This document shows, piece by piece, positions 1-14,940 of a stretch of DNA of 64,000 nt. The stretch's first letter is position 1, and each line of letters starts with the position of its first letter. Position numbers and translations under genes: made by a program. Source of the DNA: Bombus terrestris (Eukaryota; Arthropoda; Insecta; Hymenoptera; Apidae); the NCBI RefSeq assembly GCF_910591885.1, contig NW_025963639.1, positions 62,001 to 126,000 on the forward strand. Direction: 5' to 3'. The notes beneath the pieces are model-generated. The model saw only the letters and a list, made by a program, of their open reading frames with translations, was not told where the DNA came from and ran no database searches.

Positions 1-260
1 GTGGGACACCGTTGGACATCGTTGGACACCGTGGGACAACGTGGGACAACGTGGGACAACGTGGGACAACGTGGGACAACGTGGGACACCGTTGGACATC
101 GTTGGACATCGTTGGACATCGTGGGACACCGTTGGACATCGTTGGACATCGTTGGACACCGTTGGACACCGTTGGACAACGTGGGACATCGTGGGACAAC
201 GTGGGACAACGTGGGACAACGTGGGACAACGTGGGACACCGTTGGACACAGTGGGACAAC
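1..260 (+). repeat. 260-bp block identical to 12361-12620 and closely matching 13571-13830
   Basis: The order of monomers in 1-260 matches 12361-12620 monomer for monomer. It includes three GTTGGACATC, a GTGGGACACC, two GTTGGACATC, two GTTGGACACC, a GTTGGACAAC, a GTGGGACATC and the rare GTTGGACACA at 241-250. The match ends where the first register slip occurs at 261. The same string recurs 1,210 bp further on at 13571-13830. This links the left end of the window to the 12-14 kb domain and shows the underlying sequence there is not itself degenerate. Confidence 0.9.
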
Positions 261-3130
261 CGTTGGACACCGTTGGACACCGTTGGACACCGTGGGACAA
301 CGTGGGACAACGTGGGACAACGTGGGAAACCATGAACAACGTGGGACAACGTGGGACACCGTTGGACATCGTTGGACATCGTTGGACACCGTGGGACAAC
401 GTGGGACAACGTGGGAAAACGTGGGACAACGTGGGACACCGTTGGACATCGCTGGACACCGTTGGACATCGTTGGACACCGTGGGACAACGTGGGACAAC
501 GTGGGACATCGTGGGACAACGTGGGACAACGTGGGACAACGTGGGACAACGTGGGACAACGTGGGACAACGTGGGACAACGTGGGACATCGTGGGACAAC
601 GTGGGACAACGTGGGACAACGTGGGACAACGTGGGACAACGTGGGACAACGTGGGACAACGTGGGACAACGTTGGACATCGTTGGACACCGTTGGACACC
701 GTGGGACAACGTGGGACAACGTGGGACAACGTGGGACAACGGTGGGACAACGGGGGACAACGTGGGACAACGTGGGACAACGTGGGACAACGTGGGACAA
801 CGTGGGACAACGTGGGACAACGTGGGACAACGTGGGACAACGTGGGACAACGTGGGACAACGTGGGGACACCGTTGGACACCGTGGGACACCGTTGGACA
901 CCGTTGGACATCGTTGGACCACCGTGGGACAACGTGGGACAACGTGGGACAACGTGGGACACGTGGGACAACGTGGGACAACGTGGGACAAACGTGGGAC
1001 AACGTGGGACAACGTGGGACAACGTGGGACAACGTGGGACAACGTGGGACAACGTGGCGACAACGTGGGACAACGTGGGACAACGTGGGGACAACGTGGG
1101 ACATCGTGGGACACCGTGGGACATCGTTGGACACCGTGGGACAACGTGGGACACCGTGGGACCAACGTGGGACAACGTGGGACAACGTGGACCTGGGACA
1201 CCGTTGGACATCGCTGGGACACCGTTGGACATCGTTGGACACCGTGGGACAACGTGGGACAACGTGGGAAAACGTGGGACACGTGGGACAACGTGGGACA
1301 ACGTGGGACAACGTGGGACAACGTGGGACAACGTGGGACAACGTGGGACAACGTGGGACAAACGTGGGACAACGTGGGACAACGTGGGACAACATGGAAC
1401 AACGTGGGACAACGTTGGACATCGTTGGACACCGTTGGACACCGTGGGACAACGTGGGACAACGTGGGACAACGGGGACAACGTGGGAAACCATGGAACA
1501 ACGTGGGACAACGTGGGACACCAATGGACATCGTTGGACAACGTGGGACAACGTGGGACAACGTGGGACAACGTGGGACAACGTGGGGACAACGTGGGAC
1601 AACCGTTTGGACACCGTGGGACAACAGTTGGACACCGTTGGACATCGTTGGACACCGTGGGACAACGTGGGACAACGTGGGACACGTGGGACAACGTGGG
1701 ACAACGTGGGACAACGTGGGACACCGTGGGACAACGTGGGACAACGTGGGACAACGTGGGACAACGTGGGACAACGTGGGACAACGTGGGACAACGTGGG
1801 ACAACGTGGGACAACGTGGGACAACGTGGGACAACGTGGGACAACGTGGGACAACGTGGGACAACGTGGGACATCGTGGGACAACGTGGGACAACGTGGG
1901 ACAACGTGGGACAACGTGGGACATCGTTGGACACCGTTGGACATCGTTGGACACCGTGGGACAACGTGGGACAACGTGGGACAACGTGGGACAACGTGGG
2001 ACAACGTGGGACACCGTTGGACATCGCTGGACACCGTTGGACATCGTTGGACACCGTGGGACAACGTGGGACAACGTGGGAAAACGTGGGACAACGTGGG
2101 ACAACGTGGGACAACGTGGGACAACGTGGGGACAACGTGGGACAACGTGGGACAACGTGGGACAACGTGGGACAACGTGGGACAACGTGGGACAACGTGG
2201 GGACAACGTGGGAAACCATGGAACAACGTGGGACAACGTGGGACACCATGGGACATCGTTGGACAACGTGGGACAACGTGGGACAACGTGGGACAACGTG
2301 GGACAACGTGGGACAACGTGGGACACCGTTGGACACCGTGGGACACCGTTGGACACCGTTGGACATCGTTGGACACCGTGGGACAACGTGGGACAACGTG
2401 GGACAACGTGGGACAACGTGGGACAACGTGGGACAACGTGGGACAACGTGGGACAACGTGGGACAACGTGGGACAACGTGGGACAACGTGGGACAACGTG
2501 GGACACCGTTGGACAACGTGGGACACCGTTGGACATCGTTGGACACCGTTGGACATCGTTGGACACCGTGGGACATCGTGGGACAACGTGGGACAACGTG
2601 GGACAACGTGGGACAACGTGGGACACCGTTGGACAACGTGGGACACCGTTGGACATCGTTGGACACCGTGGGACAACGTGGGACAACGTGGGACCACGTG
2701 GGACAACGTGGGACAACGTGGGACAACGTGGGACAACGTGGGACAACGTGGGACAACGTGGGACAACGTGGGACACCGTTGGACACCGTTGGACACCGTT
2801 GGACACCGTTGGACATCGTTGGACACCGTGGGACAACGTGGGACAACGTGGGACAACGTGGGAAACCATGGAACAACGTGGGACAACGTGGGACAACGTG
2901 GGACACCGTTGGACACCGTTGGACACCGTTGGACACCGTTGGACATCGTTGGACACCGTGGGACAACGTGGGACAACGTGGGACAACGTGGGAAACCATG
3001 GAACAACGTGGGACAACGTGGGACACCGTTGGACATCGTTGGACATCGTTGGACACCGTGGGACAACGTGGGACAACGTGGGACAACGTGGGACAACGTG
3101 GGACAACGTGGGAGAACGTGGGGACCATCG
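1..3130 (+). repeat. Indel-rich segment of the satellite (array edge or poorly resolved sequence)
   Basis: The monomers are the same as elsewhere but the 10-bp register slips repeatedly. Examples are an extra C at 261, a lost G near 333, an extra G near 741 and 866, a lost A near 960, an extra A near 988, extra bases near 1058, 1090 and 1161, a complex change at 1190-1196, a lost T near 1474, two extra bases near 1605, a lost A near 1685, an extra G near 2131 and 2201, and two extra bases near 3121-3127. I count about 24 shifts here against five in the remaining 60.9 kb. Many are plus or minus one base in G or A runs, which looks like long-read consensus error, but true degeneration at an array edge would look similar. 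Confidence 0.85.
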
Positions 3131-6100
3131 TGGGACACCGTTGGACACCGTGGGACAACGTGGGACAACGTGGGACAACGTGGGACATCGTGGGACAACG
3201 TGGGACAACGTGGGACAACGTGGGACAACGTGGGACAACGTGGGACACCGTTGGACACCGTTGGACACCGTTGGACACCGTTGGACATCGTTGGACACCG
3301 TGGGACAACGTGGGACAACGTGGGACAACGTGGGAAACCATGGAACAACGTGGGACAACGTGGGACACCGTTGGACATCGTTGGACATCGTTGGACACCG
3401 TGGGACAACGTCGGACAACGTGGGACAACGTGGGACATCGTGGGACAACGTGGGACAACGTGGGACAACGTGGGACAACGTGGGACAACGTGGGACAACG
3501 TGGGACAACGTGGGACAACGTGGGACAACGTGGGACAACGTGGGACAACGTGGGACAACGTGGGACATCGTGGGACAACGTGGGACAACGTGGGACAACG
3601 TGGGACATCGTGGGACAACGTGGGACAACGTGGGACAACGTGGGACAACGTGGGACACCGTTGGACACCGTTGGACACCGTTGGACACCGTTGGACATCG
3701 TTGGACACCGTGGGACAACGTGGGACAACGTGGGACAACGTGGGACAACGTGGGACAACGTGGGACAACGTGGGACAACGTGGGACAACGTGGGACAACG
3801 TGGGACAACGTGGGACAACGTGGGACAACGTGGGACAACGTGGGACATCGTGGGACAACGTGGGACAACGTGGGACAACGTGGGACAACGTGGGACAACG
3901 TGGGACATCGTTGGACACCGTTGGACATCGTTGGACACCGTGGGACAACGTGGGACAACGTGGGACAACGTGGGACAACGTGGGACAACGTGGGACACCG
4001 TTGGACATCGCTGGACACCGTTGGACATCGTTGGACACCGTGGGACAACGTGGGACAACGTGGGAAAACGTGGGACAACGTGGGACAACGTGGGACAACG
4101 TGGGACAACGTGGGACAACGTGGGACAACGTGGGACAACGTGGGACAACGTGGGACAACGTGGGACATCGTGGGACAACGTGGGACAACGTGGGACAACG
4201 CGGGACAACGTTGGACATCGTTGGACACCGTTGGACACCGTGGGACAACGTGGGACAACGTGGGACAACGTGGGACAACGTGGGACAACGTGGGACAACG
4301 TGGGACAACGTGGGACAACGTGGGACAACGTGGGACAACGTGGGACAACGTGGGACAACGTGGGACAACGTGGGACAACGTGGGACAACGTGGGACATCG
4401 TGGGACAACGTGGGACAACGTGGGACAACGTGGGACAACGTGGGACAACGTGGGACACCGTTGGACATCGTTGGACACCGTGGGACAACGTGGGACAACG
4501 TGGGACAACGTGGGAAACCATGGAACAACGTGGGACAACGTGGGACACCGTTGGACATCGTTGGACAACGTGGGACAACGTGGGACAACGTGGGACAACG
4601 TGGGACAACGTGGGACAACGTGGGACAACGTGGGACACCGTTGGACACCGTGGGACACCGTTGGACACCGTTGACATCGTTGGACACCGTGGGACAACGT
4701 GGGACAACGTGGGACAACGTGGGACAACGTGGGACAACGTGGGACAACGTGGGACAACGTGGGACAACGTGGGACAACGTGGGACAACGTGGGACAACGT
4801 GGGACATCGTGGGACAACGTGGGACAACGTGGGACAACGTGGGACAACGTGGGACACCGTTGGACAACGTGGGACACCGTTGGACATCGTTGGACACCGT
4901 GGGACAACGTGGGACAACGTGGGACCACGTGGGACAACGTGGGACAACGTGGGACAACGTGGGACAACGTGGGACAACGTGGGACAACGTGGGACAACGT
5001 GGGACACCGTTGGACACCGTTGGACACCGTTGGACACCGTTGGACATCGTTGGACACCGTGGGACAACGTGGGACAACGTGGGACAACGTGGGAAACCAT
5101 GGAACAACGTGGGACAACGTGGGACAACGTGGGACACCGTTGGACACCGTTGGACACCGTTGGACACCGTTGGACATCGTTGGACACCGTGGGACAACGT
5201 GGGACAACGTGGGACAACGTGGGGAAACCATGGAACAACGTGGGACAACGTGGGACACCGTTGGACATCGTTGGACATCGTTGGACACCGTGGGACAACG
5301 TGGGACAACGTGGGACAACGTGGGACAACGTGGGAGAACGTGGGACATCGTGGGACACCGTTGGACACCGTGGGACAACGTGGGACAACGTGGGACAACG
5401 TGGGACATCGTGGGACAACGTGGGACAACGTGGGACAACGTGGGACAACGTGGGACAACGTGGGACACCGTTGGACACCGTGGGACACCGTTGGACACCG
5501 TTGGACATCGTTGGACACCGTGGGACAACGTGGGACAACGTGGGACAACGTGGGAAACCATGGAACAACGTGGGACAACGTGGGACACCGTTGGACATCG
5601 TTGGACGACGTGGGACAACGTGGGACACCGTTGGACATCGTTGGACATCGTTGGACACCGTGGGACAACGTGGGACAACGTGGGACAACGTGGGACATCG
5701 TGGGACAACGTGGGACAACGTGGGACAACGTGGGACAACGTGGGACAACGTGGGACACCGTTGGACACCGTGGGACACCGTTGGACACCGTTGGACATCG
5801 TTGGACACCGTGGGACAACGTGGGACAACGTGGGACAACGTGGGACAACGTGGGACATCGTGGGACAACGTGGGACAACGTGGGACAACGTGGGACAACG
5901 TGGGACATCGTGGGACAACGTGGGACAACGTGGGACAACGTGGGACATCGTGGGACAACGTGGGACAACGTGGGACAACGTGGGACAACGTGGGACACCG
6001 TTGGACACCGTTGGACACCGTTGGACACCGTTGGACATCGTTGGACACCGTGGGACAACGTGGGACAACGTGGGACAACGTGGGAAACCATGGAACAACG

Positions 6101-7579
6101 TGGGACAACGTGGGACACCGTTGGACATCGTTGGACATCGTTGGACACCGTGGGACAACGTGGGACAACGTGGGACAACGTGGGACAACGTGGGACAACG
6201 TGGGAGAACGTGGGACATCGTGGGACACCGTTGGACACCGTGGGACAACGTGGGACAACGTGGGACAACGTGGGACAACGTGGGACAACGTGGGACAACG
6301 TGGGACAACGTGGGACAACGTGGGACAACGTGGGACAACGTGGGACAAGGTGGGACAACGTGGGACAACGTGGGACATCGTGGGACAACGTGGGACAACG
6401 TGGGACAACGTGGGACAACGTGGGACAACGTGGGACAACGTGGGACAACGTGGGACAACGTGGGACAACGTGGGACAACGTGGGACAACGTGGGACAACG
6501 TGGCACAACGTGGGACAACGTGGCACACCGTTGGACATCGTTGGACAACGTGGGACAACGTGGGACAACGTGGGACAACGTGGGACAACGTGGGACAACG
6601 TGGGACAACGTGGGACAACGTGGGACACCGTTGGACACCGTTGGACATCGTTGGACACCGTGGGACAACGTGGGACAACGTGGGACAACGTGGGACAACG
6701 TGGGACAACGTGGGACAACGTGGGACAACGTCGGACAACGTGGGACAACGTGGGACAACGTGGGACAACGTGGGACATCGTGGGACAACGTGGGACAACG
6801 TGGGACAACGTGGGACAACGTGGGACATCGTGGGACAACGTGGGACAACGTGGGACAACGTGGGACACCGTTGGACACCGTTGGACACCGTTGGACACCG
6901 TTGGACATCGTTGGACACCGTGGGACAACGTGGGACAACGTGGGACAACGTGGGAAACCATGGAACAACGTGGGACAACGTGGGACACCGTTGGACATCG
7001 TTGGACATCGTTGGACACCGTGGGACAACGTGGGACAACGTGGGAAAACGTGGGACAACGTGGGACACCGTTGGACATCGCTGGACACCGTTGGACATCG
7101 TTGGACACCGTGGGACAACGTGGGACAACGTGGGACAACGTGGGACAACGTGGGACAACGTGGGAAACCATGGAACAACGTGGGACAACGTGGGACACCG
7201 TTGGACATCGTTGGACAACGTGGGACAACGTGGGACAACGTGGGACAACGTGGGACAACGTGGGACAACGTGGGACACCGTTGGACACCGTGGGACACCG
7301 TTGGACACCGTTGGACATCGTTGGACACCGTGGGACAACGTGGGACAACGTGGGACAACGTGGGACAACGTGGGACAACGTGGGACAACGTGGGACAACG
7401 TGGGACAACGTGGGACAACGTGGGACAACGTGGGACAACGTGGGACAACGTGGGACAACGTGGGACAACGTGGGACACCGTTGGACAACGTGGGACACCG
7501 TTGGACATCGTTGGACACCGTGGGACAACGTGGGACAACGTGGGACAACGTGGGACAACGTGGGACAACGTGGGACACC

Positions 7580-7749
7580 GTTGGACATCGTTGGACATCG
7601 TTGGACATCGTTGGACATCGTGGGACACCGTTGGACATCGTTGGACATCGTTGGACACCGTTGGACATCGTTGGACATCGTTGGACATCGTTGGACACCG
7701 TTGGACACCGTTGGACACCGTTGGACACCGTTGGACATCGTTGGACACC
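7580..7749 (+). repeat. T-type monomer block (four GTTGGACATC then mixed)
   Basis: A run of GTTGGACATC and GTTGGACACC monomers broken by one GTGGGACACC. The same ordered block recurs near 10761-10930 (offset 3,181), 35949-36128, 38459-38618 and 48029-48188, each time followed by a return to GTGGGACAAC runs. It acts as a recognisable word in the higher-order structure. Confidence 0.8.
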
Positions 7750-10360
7750 GTGGGACAACGTGGGACAACGTGGGACAACGTGGGACAACGTGGGACAACG
7801 TGGGACAACGTGGGACATCGTGGGACAACGTGGGACAACGTGGGACAACGTGGGACAACGTGGGACAACGTGGGACACCGTTGGACACCGTGGGACACCG
7901 TTGGACACCGTTGGACATCGTTGGACACCGTGGGACAACGTGGGACAACGTGGGACAACGTGGGACACCGTTGGACATCGTTGGACACCGTGGGACAACG
8001 TGGGACAACGTGGGACAACGTGGGAGAACGTGGGACAACGTGGGACAACGTGGGACAACGTGGGACAACGTGGGACAACGTGGGACAACGTGGGACATCG
8101 TGGGACAACGTGGGACAACGTGGGAGAACGTGGGACAACGTGGGACACCGTTGGACAACGTGGGACACCGTTGGACATCGTTGGACACCGTGGGACAACG
8201 TGGGACAACGTGGGACCACGTGGGACAACGTGGGACAACGTGGGACAACGTGGGACAACGTGGGACAACGTGGGACAACGTGGGACACCGTTGGACAACG
8301 TGGGACACCGTTGGACATCGTTGGACACCGTGGGACAACGTGGGACAACGTGGGACCACGTGGGACAACGTGGGACAACGTGGGACAACGTGGGACAACG
8401 TGGGACAACGTGGGACAACGTGGGACAACGTGGGACAACGTGGGACAACGTGGGACAACGTGGGACACCGTTGGACATCGTTGGACACCGTGGGACACCG
8501 TGGGACAACGTGGGACAACGTGGGACAACGTGGGACAACGTGGGACAACGTGGGACAACGTGGGACAACGTGGGAAACCATGGAACAACGTGGGACAACG
8601 TGGGACACCGTTGGACATCGTTGGACAACGTGGGACAACGTGGGACAACGTGGGACAACGTGGGACAACGTGGGACAACGTGGGACACCGTTGGACACCG
8701 TGGGACACCGTTGGACACCGTTGGACATCGTTGGACACCGTGGGACAACGTGGGACAACGTGGGACAACGTGGGACAACGTGGGACAACGTGGGACAACG
8801 TGGGACAACGTGGGACAACGTGGGACAACGTGGGACAACGTGGGACAACGTGGGACAACGTGGGACAACGTGGGACAACGTGGGACAACGTGGGACAACG
8901 TGGGACAACGTGGGACACCGTTGGACAACGTGGGACAACGTGGGACAACGTGGGACAACGTGGGACAACGTGGGACAACGTGGGACAACGTGGGACAACG
9001 TGGGACACCGTTGGACACCGTTGGACATCGTTGGACACCGTGGGACAACGTGGGACAACGTGGGACAACGTGGGACAACGTGGGACAACGTGGGACAACG
9101 TGGGACAACGTCGGACAACGTGGGACAACGTGGGACAACGTGGGACAACGTGGGACATCGTGGGACAACGTGGGACAACGTGGGACAACGTGGGACAACG
9201 TGGGACATCGTGGGACAACGTGGGACAACGTGGGACAACGTGGGACACCGTTGGACACCGTTGGACACCGTTGGACACCGTTGGACATCGTTGGACACCG
9301 TGGGACAACGTGGGACAACGTGGGACAACGTGGGACAACGTGGGACAACGTGGGACAACGTGGGACACCGTTGGACATCGTTGGACACCGTGGGACAACG
9401 TGGGACAACGTGGGACAACGTGGGAGAACGTGGGACAACGTGGGACAACGTGGGACAACGTGGGACACCGTTGGACATCGTTGGACACCGTGGGACACCG
9501 TGGGACAACGTGGGACAACGTGGGACAACGTGGGACAACGTGGGACAACGTGGGAAACCATGGAACAACGTGGGACAACGTGGGACACCGTTGGACATCG
9601 TTGGACAACGTGGGACAACGTGGGACAACGTGGGACAACGTCGGACAACGTGGGACAACGTGGGACAACGTGGGACAACGTGGGACATCGTGGGACAACG
9701 TGGGACAACGTGGGACAACGTGGGACAACGTGGGACATCGTGGGACAACGTGGCACAACGTGGGACAACGTGGGACACCGTTGGACATCGTTGGACAACG
9801 TGGGACAACGTGGGACAACGTGGGACAACGTGGGACAACGTGGGACAACGTGGGACAACGTGGGACAACGTGGGACAACGTGGGACAACGTGGGACACCG
9901 TTGGACACCGTTGGACATCGTTGGACACCGTGGGACAACGTGGGACAACGTGGGACAACGTGGGACAACGTGGGACAACGTGGGACAACGTGGGACAACG
10001 TCGGACAACGTGGGACAACGTGGGACAACGTGGGACAACGTGGGACAACGTGGGACAACGTGGGACACCGTTGGACACCGTTGGACACCGTTGGACACCG
10101 TTGGACATCGTTGGACACCGTGGGACAACGTGGGACAACGTGGGACAACGTGGGAAACCATGGAACAACGTGGGACAACGTGGGACACCGTTGGACATCG
10201 TTGGACATCGTTGGACACCGTGGGACAACGTGGGACAACGTGGGAAAACGTGGGACAACGTGGGACACCGTTGGACATCGCTGGACACCGTTGGACATCG
10301 TTGGACACCGTGGGACAACGTGGGACAACGTTGGACAACGTGGGACAACGTGGGACAACG

Positions 10361-10930
10361 TGGGAAAAACGTGGGACACCGTTGGACATCGTTGGACAAC
10401 GTGGGACAACGTGGGACAACGTGGGACAACGTGGGACAACGTGGGACAACGTGGGACACCGTTGGACACCGTGGGACACCGTTGGACACCGTTGGACATC
10501 GTTGGACACCGTGGGACAACGTGGGACAACGTGGGACAACGTGGGACAACGTGGGACAACGTGGGACAACGTGGGACAACGTGGGACAACGTGGGACAAC
10601 GTGGGACAACGTGGGACAACGTGGGACAACGTGGGACAACGTGGGACAACGTGGGACACCGTTGGACAACGTGGGACACCGTTGGACATCGTTGGACACC
10701 GTGGGACAACGTGGGACAACGTGGGACAACGTGGGACAACGTGGGACAACGTGGGACACCGTTGGACATCGTTGGACATCGTTGGACATCGTTGGACATC
10801 GTGGGACACCGTTGGACATCGTTGGACATCGTTGGACACCGTTGGACATCGTTGGACATCGTTGGACATCGTTGGACACCGTTGGACACCGTTGGACACC
10901 GTTGGACACCGTTGGACATCGTTGGACACC
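10361..10930 (+). repeat. Copy of the 7.2-7.75 kb block, with a 1-bp insertion at its left edge
   Basis: From about 10371 the monomer order follows about 7190-7749 at an offset of 3,181 bp. The non-multiple of ten comes from the extra A near 10366 (GTGGGAAAAAC), which resets the register for the following 16 kb. The slip sits at the edge of the copied block, where the source has the CCATGG dimer and this copy does not. It may mark the recombination junction. Confidence 0.7.
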
Positions 10931-12090
10931 GTTGGACACCGTTGGACATCGTTGGACACCGTGGGACAACGTGGGACAACGTGGGACAACGTGGGACACC
11001 GTTGGACATCGTTGGACACCGTGGGACAACGTGGGACAACGTGGGACAACGTGGGAGAACGTGGGACAACGTGGGACAACGTGGGACAACGTGGGACAAC
11101 GTGGGACAACGTGGGACATCGTGGGACAACGTGGGACAACGTGGGACAACGTGGGACAACGTGGGACACCGTTGGACAACGTGGGACACCGTTGGACATC
11201 GTTGGACACCGTGGGACAACGTGGGACAACGTGGGACCACGTGGGACAACGTGGGACAACGTGGAACAACGTGGGACAACGTGGGACAACGTGGGACAAC
11301 GTGGGACACCGTTGGACAACGTGGGACACCGTTGGACATCGTTGGACACCGTGGGACAACGTGGGACAACGTGGGACCACGTGGGACAACGTGGGACAAC
11401 GTGGGACAACGTGGGACAACGTGGGACAACGTGGGACAACGTGGGACAACGTGGGACAACGTGGGACAACGTGGGACACCGTTGGACATCGTTGGACACC
11501 GTGGGACACCGTGGGACAACGTGGGACAACGTGGGACAACGTGGGACAACGTGGGACAACGTGGGAAACCATGGAACAACGTGGGACAACGTGGGACACC
11601 GTTGGACATCGTTGGACAACGTGGGACAACGTGGGACAACGTGGGACAACGTGGGACAACGTGGGACAACGTGGGACACCGTTGGACACCGTGGGACACC
11701 GTTGGACACCGTTGGACATCGTTGGACACCGTGGGACAACGTGGGACAACGTGGGACAACGTGGGACAACGTGGGACAACGTGGGACAACGTGGGACAAC
11801 GTGGGACAACGTGGGACAACGTGGGACAACGTGGGACAACGTGGGACAACGTGGGACAACGTGGGACACCGTTGGACAACGTGGGACATCGTTGGACATC
11901 GTTGGACATCGTTGGACACCGTTGGACACCGTTGGACACCGTTGGACATCGTTGGACACCGTGGGACAACGTGGGACAACGTGGGACAACGTGGGACAAT
12001 GTGGGACAACGTGGGACAACGTGGGACATCGTGGGACAACGTGGGACAACGTGGGACAACGTGGGACAACGTGGGACAACGTGGGACACC

Positions 12091-14430
12091 GTTGGACACC
12101 GTGGGACACCGTTGGACACCGTTGGACATCGTTGGACACCGTGGGACAACGTGGGACAATGTGGGACAACGTGGGACAACGTGGGACAACGTGGGACACC
12201 GTTGGACACCGTTGGACATCGTTGGACACCGTTGGACACCGTTGGACACCGTTGGACATCGTTGGACACCGTGGGACAACGCGGGACAACGTGGGACAAC
12301 GTGGGACAACGTGGGACAACGTGGGACAACGTGGGACAACGTGGGACACCGTGGGACAACGTGGGACACCGTTGGACATCGTTGGACACCGTGGGACAAC
12401 GTGGGACAACGTGGGACAACGTGGGACAACGTGGGACAACGTGGGACACCGTTGGACATCGTTGGACATCGTTGGACATCGTGGGACACCGTTGGACATC
12501 GTTGGACATCGTTGGACACCGTTGGACACCGTTGGACAACGTGGGACATCGTGGGACAACGTGGGACAACGTGGGACAACGTGGGACAACGTGGGACACC
12601 GTTGGACACAGTGGGACACCGTTGGACACCGTTGGACACCGTTGGACATCGTTGGACATCGTTGGACATCGTGGGACACCGTTGGACATCGTTGGACATC
12701 GTTGGACACCGTTGGACATCGTTGGACACCGTTGGACATCGTTGGACATCGTTGGACATCGTGGGACACCGTTGGACATCGTTGGACATCGTTGGACACC
12801 GTTGGACATCGTTGGACATCGTTGGACATCGTTGGACACCGTTGGACAACGTGGGACAACGTGGGACAACGTGGGACACCGTTGGACATCGCTGGACACC
12901 GTTGGACATCGTTGGACACCGTGGGACAACGTGGGACAACGTGGGACAACGTGGGACACCGTTGGACACCGTTGGACACCGTTGGACACCGTTGGACATC
13001 GTTGGACACCGTGGGACAACGTGGGACAACGTGGGACAACGTGGGACATCGTGGGACAACGTGGGACAACGTGGGACACCGTTGGACACAGTGGGACACC
13101 GTTGGACACCGTTGGACACCGTTGGACATCGTTGGACATCGTTGGACATCGTGGGACACCGTTGGACATCGTTGGACATCGTTGGACACCGTTGGACATC
13201 GTTGGACACCGTTGGACATCGTTGGACAACGTGGGACATCGTGGGACAACGTGGGACAACGTGGGACACCGTTGGACACAGTGGGACACCGTTGGACACC
13301 GTTGGACACCGTGGGACACCGTTGGACACCGTTGGACATCGTTGGACACCGTGGGACAACGTGGGACAATGTGGGACAACGTGGGACAACGTGGGACAAC
13401 GTGGGACACCGTTGGACACCGTTGGACATCGTTGGACACCGTTGGACACCGTTGGACACCGTTGGACATCGTTGGACACCGTGGGACAACGCGGGACAAC
13501 GTGGGACAACGTGGGACAACGTGGGACAACGTGGGACAACGTGGGACAACGTGGGACACCGTTGGACAACGTGGGACACCGTTGGACATCGTTGGACACC
13601 GTGGGACAACGTGGGACAACGTGGGACAACGTGGGACAACGTGGGACAACGTGGGACACCGTTGGACATCGTTGGACATCGTTGGACATCGTGGGACACC
13701 GTTGGACATCGTTGGACATCGTTGGACACCGTTGGACACCGTTGGACAACGTGGGACATCGTGGGACAACGTGGGACAACGTGGGACAACGTGGGACAAC
13801 GTGGGACACCGTTGGACACAGTGGGACACCGTTGGACACCGTTGGACACCGTTGGACATCGTTGGACATCGTTGGACATCGTGGGACACCGTTGGACATC
13901 GTTGGACATCGTTGGACACCGTTGGACATCGTTGGACACCGTTGGACATCGTTGGACATCGTTGGACATCGTGGGACACCGTTGGACATCGTTGGACATC
14001 GTTGGACACCGTTGGACATCGTTGGACATCGTTGGACATCGTTGGACACCGTTGGACAACGTGGGACAACGTGGGACAACGTGGGACACCGTTGGACATC
14101 GCTGGACACCGTTGGACATCGTTGGACACCGTGGGACAACGTGGGACAACGTGGGACAACGTGGGACACCGTTGGACACCGTTGGACACCGTTGGACACC
14201 GTTGGACATCGTTGGACACCGTGGGACAACGTGGGACAACGTGGGACAACGTGGGACATCGTGGGACAACGTGGGACAACGTGGGACACCGTTGGACACA
14301 GTGGGACACCGTTGGACACCGTTGGACACCGTTGGACATCGTTGGACATCGTTGGACATCGTGGGACACCGTTGGACATCGTTGGACATCGTTGGACACC
14401 GTTGGACATCGTTGGACACCGTTGGACATC
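12091..14430 (+). repeat. 1,210-bp tandem duplication within the satellite (two copies)
   Basis: Copy one is about 12091-13220 and copy two about 13301-14430, at a constant offset of 1,210 bp. Rare markers land in register: GTGGGACAAT at 12151 and 13361, GCGGGACAAC at 12281 and 13491, GTTGGACACA at 12601 and 13811 and again at 13081 and 14291, and GCTGGACACC at 12891 and 14101. The one mismatch I found by eye is at 12351 against 13561. Sharing of rare variants in order shows a recent segmental duplication, by unequal exchange or by a replication or amplification event. Confidence 0.9.
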
Positions 14431-14940
14431 GTTGGACACCGTGGGACAACGTGGGACAACGTGGGACAACGTGGGACAACGTGGGACAACGTGGGACACC
14501 GTTGGACATCGTTGGACATCGTTGGACATCGTGGGACACCGTTGGACATCGTTGGACATCGTTGGACACCGTTGGACACCGTTGGACAACGTGGGACATC
14601 GTGGGACAACGTGGGACAACGTGGGACAACGTGGGACAACGTGGGACACCGTTGGACAAAGTGGGACACCGTTGGACACCGTTGGACACCGTTGGACATC
14701 GTTGGACATCGTTGGACATCGTGGGACACCGTTGGACATCGTTGGACATCGTTGGACACCGTTGGACATCGTTGGACACCGTTGGACATCGTTGGACATC
14801 GTTGGACATCGTGGGACACCGTTGGACAACGTTGGACATCGTTGGACACCGTTGGACATCGTTGGACATCGTTGGACATCGTTGGACACCGTTGGACACC
14901 GTTGGACACCGTTGGACATCGTTGGACACCGTGGGACAAC
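12181..14940 (+). repeat. GTTGGACATC/GTTGGACACC-rich domain
   Basis: T-type monomers (GTTGG) form long runs here, whereas in most of the array they occur as short islands of two to six. The domain has no CCATGG dimer: none is seen between about 11.57 and 15.17 kb. It coincides with the 1,210-bp duplication, so the enrichment is the amplified state of one ancestral T-rich block. Having GTTGG in place of GTGGG, it should have less G-quadruplex potential than its surroundings. Confidence 0.85.
14431..14890 (+). repeat. Partial third copy of the 12-14 kb higher-order unit
   Basis: Monomer order from 14431 to about 14890 follows 13591-14050 at an offset of 840 bp. It differs at 14651 (GTTGGACAAA against GTTGGACACA) and 14821 (GTTGGACAAC against GTTGGACATC), and diverges after about 14890. 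It is a truncated relative of the 1,210-bp unit next to it. Confidence 0.8.

Noticed and set aside
241..340. Possible unique junction sequence near the first indels.
   Set aside because: After allowing one extra C at 261 and one lost G near 333, the stretch is ordinary satellite including a 1-bp-deleted CCATGG dimer.
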